A stretch of DNA of 64,000 nucleotides from Trichobilharzia szidati (taxonomy: Eukaryota > Platyhelminthes > Trematoda > Strigeidida > Schistosomatidae). The stretch's first letter is position 1. The number at the start of each line of letters is the position of its first letter. Below, piece after piece: positions 1-11,029 of the stretch. A program made the translations under genes and the position numbers. Below the pieces are notes generated by a model. That model was not told the DNA's origin. It saw only the letters and a list, made by a program, of their open reading frames with translations, and ran no database searches. Location: contig OX235272.1 of NCBI GenBank assembly GCA_944472155.2, positions 107,080,020 to 107,144,019 on the forward strand, in the 5' to 3' direction.

Positions 1-230
1 CATTGGATCGGTCGAGTCCCAGTGGCTTAATGGTCTACGAGTTGGCTCGCCTTCTAACCAGAAGGTCCTGGGTTCGAACTGATGAAGAGTCCCAAACTAG
101 GCTGACGAAACAGCTGTCTGGCAGTACTCCCAGCTTGTTTTCCAATGATTCTCTCTAACCGATGTCAGCTCATCATGAAATCCTGTAACCAATCAATCAA
201 ATCCCTACAAAAACCAATTACTTGAATATG
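1..230 (+). mobile_element. Retrozyme T copy: tRNA-like region plus decayed hammerhead
   Basis: A tRNA-like region has A box TGGCTTAATGG at 23-33 and B box GGTTCGAAC at 71-79, then a hammerhead-like motif. The motif keeps GUCC...GAC for stem II and GAAA, but its core reads AUGAAGA where CUGANGA is required. The family's conserved tail follows (tgtcagctcatcatgaaatcctgtaacc). The left end may be cut by the window. It lies in an ATXN3 intron. Confidence 0.7.
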
Positions 231-266
231 CACAATCTGTATTACACGAAAAACAGTTACACTTAC

Positions 267-467
267 ATCTGCTGAAATTTGTAAAGCACGTTGTAAATCT
301 GGATCGTCATTTTCAGAAGATTCTAAAACACGTTTAAGTGTTACATCTTCTTCATCAAATTCTGTCTGACTCATAGCTACAACAGCCTCTACATCATCTT
401 GACTTTTGCTTTTGTCTTGTTGAGCTAAAGAATACCTGATCACATTGTCCTCAGTAACAGGACATAT
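267..467 (-). CDS. ATXN3: ATXN3 exon 4: acidic linker and ubiquitin-interacting motif
   Basis: There are 67 codons, residues 174-240, after a ctag acceptor at 470-468. The acidic segment SQTEFDEEDVTLKRVLESSE leads into a UIM with the Ala/Ser core (LQRALQIS). A gtaagt donor follows at 266. The next exon is not in the window; 1-230 holds a retrozyme T copy in the next intron. Confidence 0.85.
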
Positions 468-3400
468 CTAGTTAATTGAAGAAAAAAAAAGAGAGAAAAG
501 AATTCAACAAAACCTTAGAGAAAACATATATTTGTTAAGTGTACAAACATGAAATTTACACATTTATCACAACAGAGGTGTAAGTATCCCAGCTATATCG
601 ATTGAGATAACTAGGAAATGTGCTGTGCATTCTGAATCACTGTCTTTCTCAATGAGCAATTTTACTTCACCTAGATATAAAAATAGAACTTGTGCACTGT
701 AGAGGTAGAGTATATTTCCATTATGGATAAATTTTATTTTGATAAAGTCTCACAGTGTTGTTATACAGTAATATTTACTGATGACCACGTTTCCAGCACA
801 ATTCACTACTCATAATCTCATATCAAGGCAGTACTCACACAACTTTACAACTTCGTTTATATAATTCCATTATTTTCCATCTCTTGATTTGATTGGTAGT
901 AGTATTTTCCACATTTCTGGTATGAGTGATGAGTCATTCCTATTGCACGTGTTGGGTGTAGATCATTCTATGAACAAAGATTCAGTAATCAACCTCTCTC
1001 TCCATCTACCTATATTACTTTTTAGAATTTTGACTCTGTCCCACCCACCCTATTGTGTGATTGTGTGTTAATGCATGCAGGCACTGCAATTGCTGAGCTT
1101 CTTTTTTCTAAATTATTTATCTTTGCTGGGTCAATCATTCTAACCTTAGCTAAATTCTTATCTTCTAACAATCTGACTACCCCTGATCTACTAGTTCGAC
1201 CTATGTAGTTGACTTAACTCACAGTCATTGCAAGGTATTTTGTAAATTATATTATTTTGTCTAATTGGGTCAACCAACAGGGTCCTTTAACCTACAGAGT
1301 TTGAACAAGGAGAATTAGCTATGATGTTAGATTGTGAAATAAAACAAACAGACGAAGGTAAAGTGCACACTGGTGTTTATAAAATGCCAACGCATTCTGC
1401 TAATAGATATTTAGACTTTAATTCATCTCATCCATCATCTGTCTGTGAAGGCAGGCTTAGTTGTCTGTCTAACAAACTGAGTAGTAGCACTAAGTAGTAC
1501 ATCGAAAAATCTAAATGATGAAATGAAACAGATAGAAGAAGAAGCGTTGGTGTCAAATAAATAACTATCCTATAAAATTGATTAGGAAGATCAGAAAAGG
1601 TCAAAACCAAAATAAAAGTAATGGTTAAATTAATAATGATAACATAAATAACAAAGAATATAAGACGTCTACAGTTTTACCATATAAGGAGGGGACATCT
1701 GAGACCCTCTCTACGTAGGATTCTTGATAAAGCAGGAATTAGGCTGGTGGCATTCAAACCTACAAACTCACTCAGACAGGACAAGCTCTGTAGGTTAAAG
1801 GACCCTATCGGTTGACCCAATTAGACAAAATAATATAATTTACAAAATACCTTACAATGACTGTGAGTTAAGTCAAACTAGTAGATGGCGAGTAGTCAGA
1901 TTATCAGAACATAAGAATTTAGTAAAGGTTTAAATGATTGATCTCACGAAGACAGATGAGTAATTTAGAAAAGAAGCTCAGCAATAGCACTGCATGCATT
2001 AACACAGCACCACAGAATAGGGTGGGACAGAGTCAAATTTCTAAAAAGTAATATAGGTAGGTGGAGAGAGAGGTTGATTACTGAATCTTTGTTCATAGAA
2101 TGATCTACACCCAACACGTGCAATAGGAATGACTCATCACTCATACCAGAAATGTGGAAAATACTACTACCAATCAAATCAAGAGATGGAAAATAATGGA
2201 ACTATATAAAGGAAGTTGTAAAGTTGTGTGAGTAATGCCTTGATATGAGATTATGAGTAGTGAATTGTGCTGGAAACGTGGTCATCAGTAAATATTAATG
2301 TGTAATACTGTGAGAGTTTATCAAAATAAACCTTATCCACAATGGAATTACTTGACCTAGGACTAGGCTACAGAAGAGTTACAGATAGTCAAACGAAAAC
2401 CCGGCATCAGTCCATGAAGCCTCTGATAATTGGTTTGAATCACATAGGGAGGTGTAGACTGCCTGATTGGTGTACATGGGATACTAAGAACCAATTGGCT
2501 GGAGGCTATTAGTGGCATAGCTTAATGTCGTTTTCCCACATGCATAAAACCCTTAAATTTTCTCATGTTGCTATTCTCTTTCCCGCACATTTCCGCTCAT
2601 TATTAATTCTTTTGTATCTCTTTCGTGTGATATATGGAGTGTGGCTGCTTGAACTACTGTTCTTCTGTGCAAAGTCCCATGTTGAAACTCTGTCAGTCAG
2701 TCAGTCAGTCGGGAAACATAATGATAGCCTCTAAAATATCACTATTAGGGCTACCATAACAATGGATATTGAAGAACTGAATATAATCAGTTTTCTTAAA
2801 AGACGATAATTTACACAAAAACAATGTTTATGAAACTCCGGAAGTGTTCATACTGTATTTTAAATTCAACAATTAATTGCAGTCAATTTTAGATATAGTA
2901 ATGTACAAATTTTAACGCATACAGAATAAGGATTCTGAATGATTACAAACCTTTTGGAATGTAAAACAGAGAGCATTTCGTCAGCAGTATTATTCATTTT
3001 AGTTTAGAGGAGCAATTAACACAACCAACTGAGAACATTTTTTAACCATTGTGCCAGAAATTAGTGACTTGTTATTATTTCAAACGTCTGCGGCTTAACG
3101 ATGTAGGAAAGCCACCATCCTATCTACTAAGTATTAGATGGTTGGCGGTAATCGGCAGGAAGCCTTGGACTTATGTTTCATGCTTGTTGTCAATCACCAG
3201 TCAGCCTGGCCTATCTGTAATCACCTTGAAGGAACTCATGTCTCTTCTGAGCCACCTAGTGGCATGATGGCCACGTTGCAAACTTGAATGATCGAGTTCA
3301 GTCTGCACCAAAGACAGGACTAGACACACACATTACACTAGTTACTGACTAGTGTCCAATCAAAAATATCTAATACAGTCCTACAGGAGGTCAGTCGAGA

Positions 3401-6400
3401 GCCCGAATAGCTCAGTGGTAACGTCTCTGACTGTAGGCGGCACTGGACGACGTGGGCTCGAATCTCAGAAGGGACATGAATTCTATCAAGGTTGCAGGTA
3501 CATCTTGCTGACTGGTGGCGAGTGCTACCTAGCACGAAACCTAGGGCCTGGCAAGGCTTCCTGCCGATTACCGCCAACCATTTAATGTCATCAAATCAAA
3601 GTGCACCGTGATGACGAGCCACCTAGCACTGACGACCCACTCGTCGCTTCCCATTTCAATTCAACTAGAGCAATGGCCTAGCGATGTCATTCGACGGCCT
3701 CTTCAATGTATGCCTGATTCATCTCTATTTTCTCCTGCATGTGTGTTGAGAGATCAGCTCTTGGTTGGTTTGTTCCCAGCCAGAGTTTCTTGTTACTTAT
3801 TCTTTCTGGCTATTTGATCTTCAGTATGGAGCCAGAGAAGGCAGTTGTTGACGAAAGTTTGCAACCTGTTGGAAATCGTTTTCGTTACTAGTAGGAAGTA
3901 TTATTCAGCTGAAAAGTTTAAGGGGAATTTCATTGATTGCACGGTAGATTTGAATAGCAATTTTAGAATATCATACTAATTATAACTTATGCCTAAAAGC
4001 CACATAACCTTTAGTAGCTAGCATCACACAAATTAATGAACAGACAATTTTAGAAATCAACCTCCCCCCACAAATATAGATTTAATGATATTAATTTTAA
4101 GTCTTGAACAAAAAAATTCAGTAATTTAAAATTGCTATATCTGATCAAAAAGATTTACTAATCACTCCACACACTAACTGCTATAGTGACGTCAAGCTAG
4201 AAGCACACTTAGGCTTTTTTATTTCTCCATACCGCTGATTTATTGACCTGAAGACACTGATAAAATCTAGTCTTCTAAACACATTGAAGAAAAATCTCAG
4301 TTGTTTTTGGCCTGAGACTGGTCCTTGTCATATTAAAATATGATGCTGCACGACTGTCTGTCTTTCTGTCTGTTTTCGACATAGAACTTTGCACCGATGT
4401 GCGACAGTTCAAGTCGCCACACTCCATGTAGCACACAAAGCAAGAGAAGAAAGTAGAAGAAATGCATAGTAGAGACAGTAAACAGAGGTGTGAGACAAAG
4501 GAATAGTAATAACGAAGAACGATATAGTTTCATTTGAAATCATAAGTCACAAGGAGTGGATGCATCTGCGCCATTGAGAACGACTAGTCTACACTGACTA
4601 CTAGTTTGAGGATAGGAAAGAAATAGTTGAATATCATATGGTGACCACTTCATTGACTTCTGAAGTTTCATCAGTCTTCATGGATTGATAGTTGACAACA
4701 TATCGTTCGGAATTCGCTACATTGTGTCATCTTTCTTGTAAGCACGATATTTGTCTTCGCATTAATAGATATACCGTGTATTAGTTAGTTCTATCTTACT
4801 TAGCCGCCAACTTCTTTGACGAAGAACGTTAGCTGAAAGGTTAAGGTGAAAAAATGTCTAAGATGAGACAAGCAAAACGTGGTACAAATCTATGAAGTCA
4901 ATGATTAGCGATCTAAGCCATGTGTGGAGGTATAGAGTGCCCGGCTAGAGTCGTCAGAAAGTTAAGAACCAATGGTTAACGAAACTCAGTGGCATAAAAT
5001 TGGGGTGATATGATCTGAACACTTTCACTTAAATGATGAAGTGAAATCATTCAAGAATATTCATAAAGTTCTATAGATTCTGAATATAATATATACAATT
5101 GACTACGACTACTTAAAAAGATGTGAAGACATGGCTAAATGACTTGAGCACTCAACTTTTAGCCAGTGAATCTCCACTCAGAAACCCAATAATTGTACTA
5201 CGGTCTGCGCCACTAGATAGTATCTCCAACCCTCACACAATAGGTTTGGTTTGTAGCCTGATACATGAAAAATTAGTTCCGGGAAACTGATGAAAGATAC
5301 ATTAGTGAATACTGCCCATCAATCTATAATACTACAGGTATAGATAGCGAAGGGATATCAAAGAAAGACTGAACAAAAATAATACCAGTGATAATAAAAA
5401 TGGAATGCACACTGTAAGATTTACCATTCAAAAAAACACAAAAGAATATGAATGCGTCTCATACGAAAAGGATACTTCTGAATTCAAGAAACACATTGCC
5501 TACAGCAGCTTCCATACTTGATATAAGAGAAACTATTAAATCTTGTAAGCGTAACATTGAAAAAAAAAGTTTCAAATAGTGTCAAACAGTATGAAAAGAT
5601 TTGCAAACTTACAGATAATACTTGATCAGCTTCACATTCAGGCAAGGTACCAATAATAAAAAATATTGAATTGCCTTCTTCCTTCAATTGAGCTAAATAA
5701 GTGGTAAGATAAGTTTCAGAGATCAATCTTGGTGCAGGAAGTATTGAATTAAGATTGAACCATTGATTTCCAATCTTTCTTATCGTGAACCAGTGATGCT
5801 GATAATGACAAATGAAAGCTTTTTGTCCAGCCGGATTTTCTCTGGCTAGCTCTGCTTCGGGACACTGTCTCAAGAAAGGCACTAATTCTAAAGACCATAT
5901 TTGCAGAGCTTTGCAAATAACCTATAAGGTCATAGGAAGAAGAAAAAATACAGAAAAGCGTATTAAAGTATATAGAGATAGTAATTGCAAGTATGAAGTG
6001 TCATGTTGGATAAATCAGTGTATTCATCAAATCACTAGTTGTGATAACTTCACAGATTGAGATGGAGTACAAGAAAGCCCAAAAGTCCAGTGCAATAGAA
6101 AAACTATAATCAAATTAAAACCACAGTAGCAAAGTCACCTCTAATTCTTGTTGTGTTTTTTTAAAGAGAACAAAACATGAGCTAATAGTAAAAGATAGTC
6201 AGTAATAATAACAATGGTAATAATAGAATTTGCTTTGCAAAAGTGGCACTACATGTTTCAGTAGTTCATTTTGCGAAAGACACCTTTGACTATACAGCCA
6301 AAAAAGAATCAGAAGAGAAAACTTAAGATAGTTATTATTACCGCACAAAATAAACTCAAAAAAGAATGGTAATTTTTCATGATGGGGTAGAATCAAAAGC

Positions 6401-8181
6401 TATTAAAGAAAATAGGTGCGATTACCGACACGACTTAGGCATTAAATAAAGGAGGGGAATCCTCTTGAATGCTCCAAGTTGCTAACTGCCATATATATTT
6501 AAGGGAAGTAGAAAAGTCTTTAAGCACTGATTATGAATGAATAAATGTGACGAACACCTTTAATATGCTGACCCATATGACTATATGATGCTCAGAAGCT
6601 ACGAACATGAGAAAACCTACGTGTGCCGACTACACTCCGAACACAATCACTGGCATTGTTCGTACTCCTTGATCTAAGAGTAATATTCTATTCTGTCGAT
6701 CCCTGTGGCATTGCTTCCCATTAAAAAGAATGTCTAGTAAACACACCCCGAACAAAATCCAATACTATTATCCTCGTTATTAAACTAGTATACTAAAAGC
6801 TATCCAAAAAGTTGTGTAATTTACGTTAGATACTCATTTCTCCATCGAAGGACGCGTGCTGCATATTGGATCGTTCCATCTTACTGCACGGTTTCGACAC
6901 AGTTGTTGGTGCAAGGCATGAGAAAAGTGGTGGTTTGGGACTATGACATTCTTCCGTTTAGTTTCTTTTGATAGGTGAAGCGACCCGGTAAGTATTAACT
7001 AGGTTAGGAGAGAGAGTCAGTCGATAGATCCCTTCTTCTTCTATTTGTTTGACATGCAGATATGAGATTTGAAGAATCAGGCTGTTACAGAGAAATGCTG
7101 AATGATATGTCGATGTACACTGATATACTTGTAGTATCTTGACAGGGGTGTAATAACATCACAGTTTCTTAGTATCACCCATTAATATAGAAAGGTTTCA
7201 GAAGGGTAAACTAAATAAAGCGATAAGGAGCAATTTTAATTAACATTTTTGTGATGAGAAAAGTCTAAATATCCACTTATGGCTATAGGTTTAAAAGCAG
7301 TATCGACAGAGGTCAACAGAAATCACTGGTACTTAAGGTCGACTGACAGGTAGTCCGAAATGTTCTGTGTTGCTGTACTATAGTCCAGGATGGCGTATTT
7401 TTACGAATGATCATTAAGTATTTTCACTTTCACTTTTATTTCTTGGGCAGGACTTCATATCCGGCTACTCAAACTGTGTATGGTATTAATATGCAGTACT
7501 TAAGAGTTGTTTAATCATTATTACAAGACTATGAAGAATACAAAGGAAAGGCAGAACATTAATGGTGTATAGTGGTGCATGAATACGAATGACATCAGCT
7601 TTGAGCACATTATTGATATAGAAACGATAAATCATTAAGATAGAAGTGACAATTGAACAGTGGTGCCATGGTCTTTTTAAAAATCACAAATATGTTAATA
7701 AAGTTTGAGACCAGTGAAAAATCCACTTAGTTGAGTGGCTTATTCAAAGCAAAAATACCAACATTGTTGCATACTACTCTTAGAACGCTATCATGATTAT
7801 GACTAATAATCCACAAAGCTATCATCCCGCTGCTGTGTATTCGAAAAACTCAAAAGCAATGTCGCGTACTTTTGGAATATATTCAAAGTACAACTCTGCA
7901 TAAGTAAAGCAAACAGATTGCCTAAACGAACTCACTTGCACTGAGAAATAACCTGTTTCGTCCATGTTCTGGAAACTGGGAATTGCTCCACAACTACTCC
8001 CCATTGCTGAAGATTCTTGTTCATCTAACTGGCTAGCTATGTTGGCTAAATCAACTGCTGTGAAATAAGGACCTTGCAGAAGTGCATTCAGGCAATGTTG
8101 GGCACATAAGGAACCGTCTTGCTACTCCATATTAGTAAAACATTAATCGTTATCTACCTTTTCGTGAAAAATTAACTCCAT
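267..8181 (-). CDS. ATXN3: Ataxin-3 (Josephin-domain deubiquitinase), 3'-partial gene of four coding exons
   Basis: Ataxin-3 is a cysteine protease that trims ubiquitin chains in protein quality control, in cytosol and nucleus. Coding exons on the minus strand are 8181-8158, 8121-7936, 5921-5613 and 467-267, all joined in phase 0 with GT/AG borders, giving 240 aa so far. Residues 1-173 form the Josephin domain: oxyanion Gln9, catalytic Cys14 in GSLCAQHC, His113 in HHWFT and Asn128 in WFNLNS, with the 15-residue His-Asn spacing of human ataxin-3. A ubiquitin-interacting motif (DDPDLQRALQISAD) ends exon 4 at about residues 227-240. A donor at 266 shows that the coding region continues beyond the left edge, where further UIMs would be expected. 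No polyglutamine tract is visible in the part present. The introns carry PLE, N-family, retrozyme and RTE insertions. Identification is firm; the splice sites are read by eye. Confidence 0.93.
718..2346 (+). mobile_element. Penelope-like element with ~560-bp inverted arms
   Basis: The coding direction is plus: a broken RT C-terminus and linker at about 1306-1700, then a GIY-YIG endonuclease remnant and the 3' end at 1700-2346. Positions 718-1295 are the inverted copy of about 1790-2346, so the element carries a partial upside-down copy of its own 3' part upstream of its body, an arrangement known in PLEs. Stops and frameshifts are everywhere; it is dead. It lies inside ATXN3 intron 3. Confidence 0.75.
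2390..2715 (+). mobile_element. N-family LINE, 3' end (RT C-terminal tail and 3' UTR)
   Basis: Positions 2390-2520 match the C-terminal tail seen at 18850-19030 and, inverted, at 20470-20810 (ending like ...SQWRRCIHSL). The stretch near 2637-2690 is the family's 3' UTR, also at 4333-4440, 20270-20370 and 27290-27400 on the minus strand. The copy ends in a CAGT microsatellite at about 2693-2710. Confidence 0.6.
2716..3105. other. Intronic stretch, nothing recognised
   Basis: AT-rich ATXN3 intron sequence with no element, tRNA-like box or exon that I can support. Confidence 0.4.
3110..3600 (+). mobile_element. Retrozyme C copy with inverted ~125-bp arms
   Basis: A Cys-like tRNA region has A box TAGCTCAGTGG near 3407 and B box GGCTCGAATC near 3456. 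Right of it are the hammerhead relic (3503-3556) and the conserved tail (ctgccgattaccgccaacc). The left arm, about 3128-3255, is a diverged inverted copy of the right arm, about 3460-3590. The middle (acactagttactgactagtgtccaatc) is shared with the copies at 27.7, 33.4 and 39.1 kb. Confidence 0.65.
3503..3556 (+). ncRNA. Decayed hammerhead of retrozyme C
   Basis: Stem II (GUGC at 3522-3525, GCAC at 3532-3535) and GAAA at 3536-3539 are intact. The CUGACGA core is split by an insertion (CTGAC-tggtgg-CGA), and the base before the cleavage site is G instead of U. It is predicted to be inactive. Confidence 0.55.
3601..3900 (-). mobile_element. RTE-like LINE, C-terminal fragment
   Basis: On the minus strand this is the RTE tail (…GHTLRRPSNDI…W), similar to 52480-52800 and 61540-61860. 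It has stops and carries no RT core. Confidence 0.55.
4333..4600 (-). mobile_element. N-family LINE, 3' UTR and end of coding tail
   Basis: The minus strand carries the family's 3' UTR (ggagtgtggcgacttgaact) and, at 4540-4600, the end of the coding tail (ggatgcatctgcgccattgaga on plus). It is almost the same as 20270-20520. Confidence 0.6.
4870..5000 (+). mobile_element. N-family LINE, short C-terminal tail fragment
   Basis: It aligns by eye with 2390-2520 and 18855-19000 (…gttaagaaccaatggtt…gaaactcagtggcat). It is too decayed to translate. Confidence 0.45.
5613..5921 (-). CDS. ATXN3: ATXN3 exon 3: Josephin C-terminal half with catalytic His and Asn
   Basis: There are 103 codons, residues 71-173. 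The exon starts VICKALQIW after a ttatag acceptor and contains HHWFTIRKIGNQWFNLNS with catalytic His113 and Asn128. It ends CEADQVLS before a gtaagt donor at 5612. It joins exon 2 across a 2.0-kb intron in phase 0. Confidence 0.92.
5922..7935. other. ATXN3 intron 2, nothing recognised
   Basis: This 2.0-kb AT-rich intron lies between two firm ATXN3 exons. I see no tRNA-like boxes, RT motifs or GIY-YIG motif in it. Confidence 0.5.
7936..8121 (-). CDS. ATXN3: ATXN3 exon 2: Josephin N-terminal half with catalytic Cys14
   Basis: There are 62 codons in phase 0, starting with Gln9 directly after the acceptor tag. It contains GSLCAQHC with the nucleophile Cys14, then the helical segment ending GYFSVQ before a gtgagt donor at 7935. 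The read-through into the intron looks like an open frame but is not coding. Confidence 0.92.
8158..8181 (-). CDS. ATXN3: ATXN3 coding exon 1 (8 codons)
   Basis: This exon encodes MELIFHEK and ends at a gtagat donor. It matches the very short first coding exon of animal ATXN3 genes. The following intron, 8157-8122, is only 36 nt, typical of small 5' introns in schistosome genes. An in-frame TAG lies at the acceptor (8124-8122), so the intron must be removed for the protein to be made. The 5' UTR was not resolved. Confidence 0.85.
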
Positions 8182-8865
8182 TTACATTTCTTCTTTGCAG
8201 TGACTAATATATTTTAGTTGACTTGCCACTGAGGAAGACAAGATCGTAAACAGCGCTGGTGAGTGTGTGTACTGAAGTCACGCTGCAATTGGGAGTAGTC
8301 AAACGACCTTGAGCCGTAACCCAATTTCGTTTTAAGTATGCTAACATGATATGGTCCGTTAGTGTTTTATATCTAGAAGGTGAGGACTTTGGTACATTAA
8401 TGTGGTCTGAGTTGTTTTTTGAGATCTGGAGATGTGGGTTTCGCTAGCTTTAGTTCAAAAGGTCTCAAAACCCATGCACTATAACCCACAGTACTCCTCT
8501 TCACGCTGGACCTTGTGTTCTCCCATGCTGAGGATTTTGGCCCCATACGACATCCTCCTCCTATATGAATAAGTGAGCACAGCGTGATCACCTTCAATTT
8601 CAAAGTAGGAATATCATTGGCCCAAACCCCAATTCGGCAAACGTTTGGAAAGCTGCAGAAGCCGATTCACTGAACTGGTAAATAGGCCAAAAGCTCCAAG
8701 CAGAAGCCATATGGAACCAATTTAATCAGCTCTACGCCCACACAACCGAACCTTTCATCCTTTGGTCTGTCCCAGAGGGTCAAAAACATTGTCCCCCACT
8801 GGATAAACTGAGATATTCGTAAATTACTCAGATGTAAATATTAATACTGGAATCATCACACCTGG
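8182..8865. other. ATXN3 upstream region, nothing recognised
   Basis: The region is upstream of the ATXN3 start codon. No clear promoter motif or upstream exon is visible. Confidence 0.4.
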
Positions 8866-8869
8866 GAAT

Positions 8870-10520
8870 TCTGAGACGAGAAAGTTATACAACGTCACCA
8901 GGAATAAAGCTATTACTGAAATCCGTCAATTAAGGATGAAGTTCGAAAAGCCTCCGACTCAAAATGCAGCGCCATAACCTAAGAAAATTTTGTCTTTCAT
9001 TAACTTCACGAATAAGACATCCAATGGGGTTTTAAACCTGACTAGTGACAAAGAAACAATCGAAGAGGATCAAGAAAAAGCAGAAACAATGACAGAGTAA
9101 TTCTTCAAAGTCTCTACACAGGAGTCGTCTCTCCCCATAGAACCAGCCCTGGTTGCATCAGAAGAATACAGGATGGACTCCATTGACATTGACGAAAACA
9201 TCATGTTTAAGTTTCTGAGGAAATGAAATGCAAGGAAGTCAATGGGTCCCGATTATCTTCATCGAAGGCATTTCAAGGAGCTATCGGCTGAGATAGCCGG
9301 GCCACTGACTATGACTTCCAAGCTATCTGTCTTAAATGAAGTGTTACAGTGCGATTGGAAAGACGCCTTAGTAGCCCCATCAACAAAGGAAGACCAAGGT
9401 AATGCCCTTCAAATACAGGCCTACTAGTCACATCAGCACCTTTACCAAGATACTAGAAAGAATCATCGAGAAAGTTATCATGGTATATCCGTAAACCACC
9501 AGTTGTTGTCCAGAGGAAACCTCTTATGCCTGTCAAATCTTCCTACGGCAAGTGAAAGGTGGGTCAGGTCAAGGGAAAACAGAAGACTCGTCGACGTGGT
9601 TTTCATAGACTTCAACAAAGCCTTCGATAAAGTTCCTTATAAAAGACTTATCACGAAGTTAGGAAATTTTGGTATCAAATGCAGCTTACTAAACTGGATC
9701 AGGGAATTCCTCGTAGGTAGGAGGCAGAGAGTCAGGACCAACTGCAAACACCCCACCTGGACAGCAGTATATAGTGGAGTGCAGCAAGGTAAGATACTCA
9801 GGCTTCTCTTGTTCACCTTTTACATTAATGAGTTATCTGTGCTCACTGATTCCCCTATGGTCAACAAGTGATTTAAAATTCTGTACAGGGCTGCGGGGTG
9901 GCAATGATAAGCTCACGTTGCAAAGCGACAAACTTTTAGAGTGGTCCAAATAACGAGTGCTCCCGGTCAAATTAGCAAAATGCTCATCCATACGCATTAG
10001 ATACACACTGTTGCGCTTCAGATCTTTTTGAGCAATTCACAGAACCTTTACTAGAGTCTTAGAGATATGTTCACCTCCCCATATACATCTCTGGTGAGAT
10101 CAAGACTGGAAAACTGTATCCAGGCCGCCATTCCTTGTCTTTAAGGGAGCTCACATATTTTAGAATGGGTTCAAAGGAAGGCAACACGTATGATTCCTGG
10201 TAGGACCAATTAATCATACGAGAAAAGGCTAGACAGTTTAAATCTCCCCCCATCGCAATGCAGGCAGGGGGGAGATCCAATTACAGTGTTTAAAATTTTG
10301 AATAACGACTATGGACTTGGCCTTTTTCTCTTTTCCTTCTCCCCAGGTGGGAACACCCTAGAGGATGTAGCAGGGGAATTCAAAAGACAGAAACAAACTA
10401 TATTGCTGTGGAGCAATGGTTGTCACAACCAGTAAGCAACCCCTAAAACCGACTCCCAGAAGAAGTAACGTCGGCGCTCTCAGTTGATTCATTCGTAAAG
10501 GTTTTGAATAAGCATGCAAA
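8870..10520 (+). mobile_element. CR1/L2-like LINE reverse transcriptase pseudogene
   Basis: Frames switch several times, but the order is right for a non-LTR RT. First is a linker (RNKAITEIRQLRMKF near 8900), then a fingers region (KSMGPDYLH near 9238), motif A (VVFIDFNKAFDKVPYKRL near 9597), motif B (GVQQGKILRLLLFTFYINEL near 9776), and a thumb and C-terminus to about 10520. Motif C, normally FADDLK, now reads TSDLKF after a one-base frame shift near 9868, so the catalytic aspartate pair is lost. No endonuclease domain is recognisable upstream, so the copy is 5' truncated. Confidence 0.8.
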
Positions 10521-10799
10521 TTTACCAGAAAAGGATTAACTTAAGCTTCAACCTCCTATCCTCAAGCGACAAATCTGAATCTGAAGAACGCATAGGACAA
10601 TTGTATGGTCAATCGGAAATAGAGATTTATGGTGGATACTGTGTTTCGATACGAGTGAGTAAAACCGACTCTCACCAGTCGATGTGTTATTCTCTGTTAA
10701 TATGAATGGGATAAAATCTTCAATAGGCCAGCTGACCTCAATCCCATATTGATGCCTCAGGTTTATTTTAATCTCGTCATTTCTGTTTTTAACCTCGCC

Positions 10800-10905
10800 T
10801 AGTTAACTGGCTTGCTAGTTTTCGAGCCGGTCCCAAGTCTTGGTGAAGAGGAAGTGTTGGGCATAAGGCTGGCATCCCTACACCACAAAAGCTATCAAAC
10901 TGCAC
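10800..10905 (+). repeat. SINE-A / LINE-tail fragment
   Basis: The sequence cttggtgaagaggaagtgttgggcataaggctggca resembles the segment after the tRNA-like region of the SINE-A copy at 58795-58860. No tRNA-like part is present. Confidence 0.4.
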
Positions 10906-11029
10906 AAAAATATATCAAGAATACAAAAACTTCAAATAAAAATCTTATTCTATGCTTGAATCGGGGAGGCAGAATGACGCGAGCTGGTGAAACCATAACT
11001 CCGGTAAACCAGTCAGCCAGCCGATGTGT

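Noticed and set aside
889..2177. Identical 60-70 codon frames on opposite strands as a duplicated gene
   Set aside because: The identity comes from the PLE inverted arms; the frame is antisense to the PLE C-terminus.
5812..6060. 82-codon plus-strand open frame over ATXN3 exon 3
   Set aside because: It is the antisense shadow of the Josephin exon and its intron.
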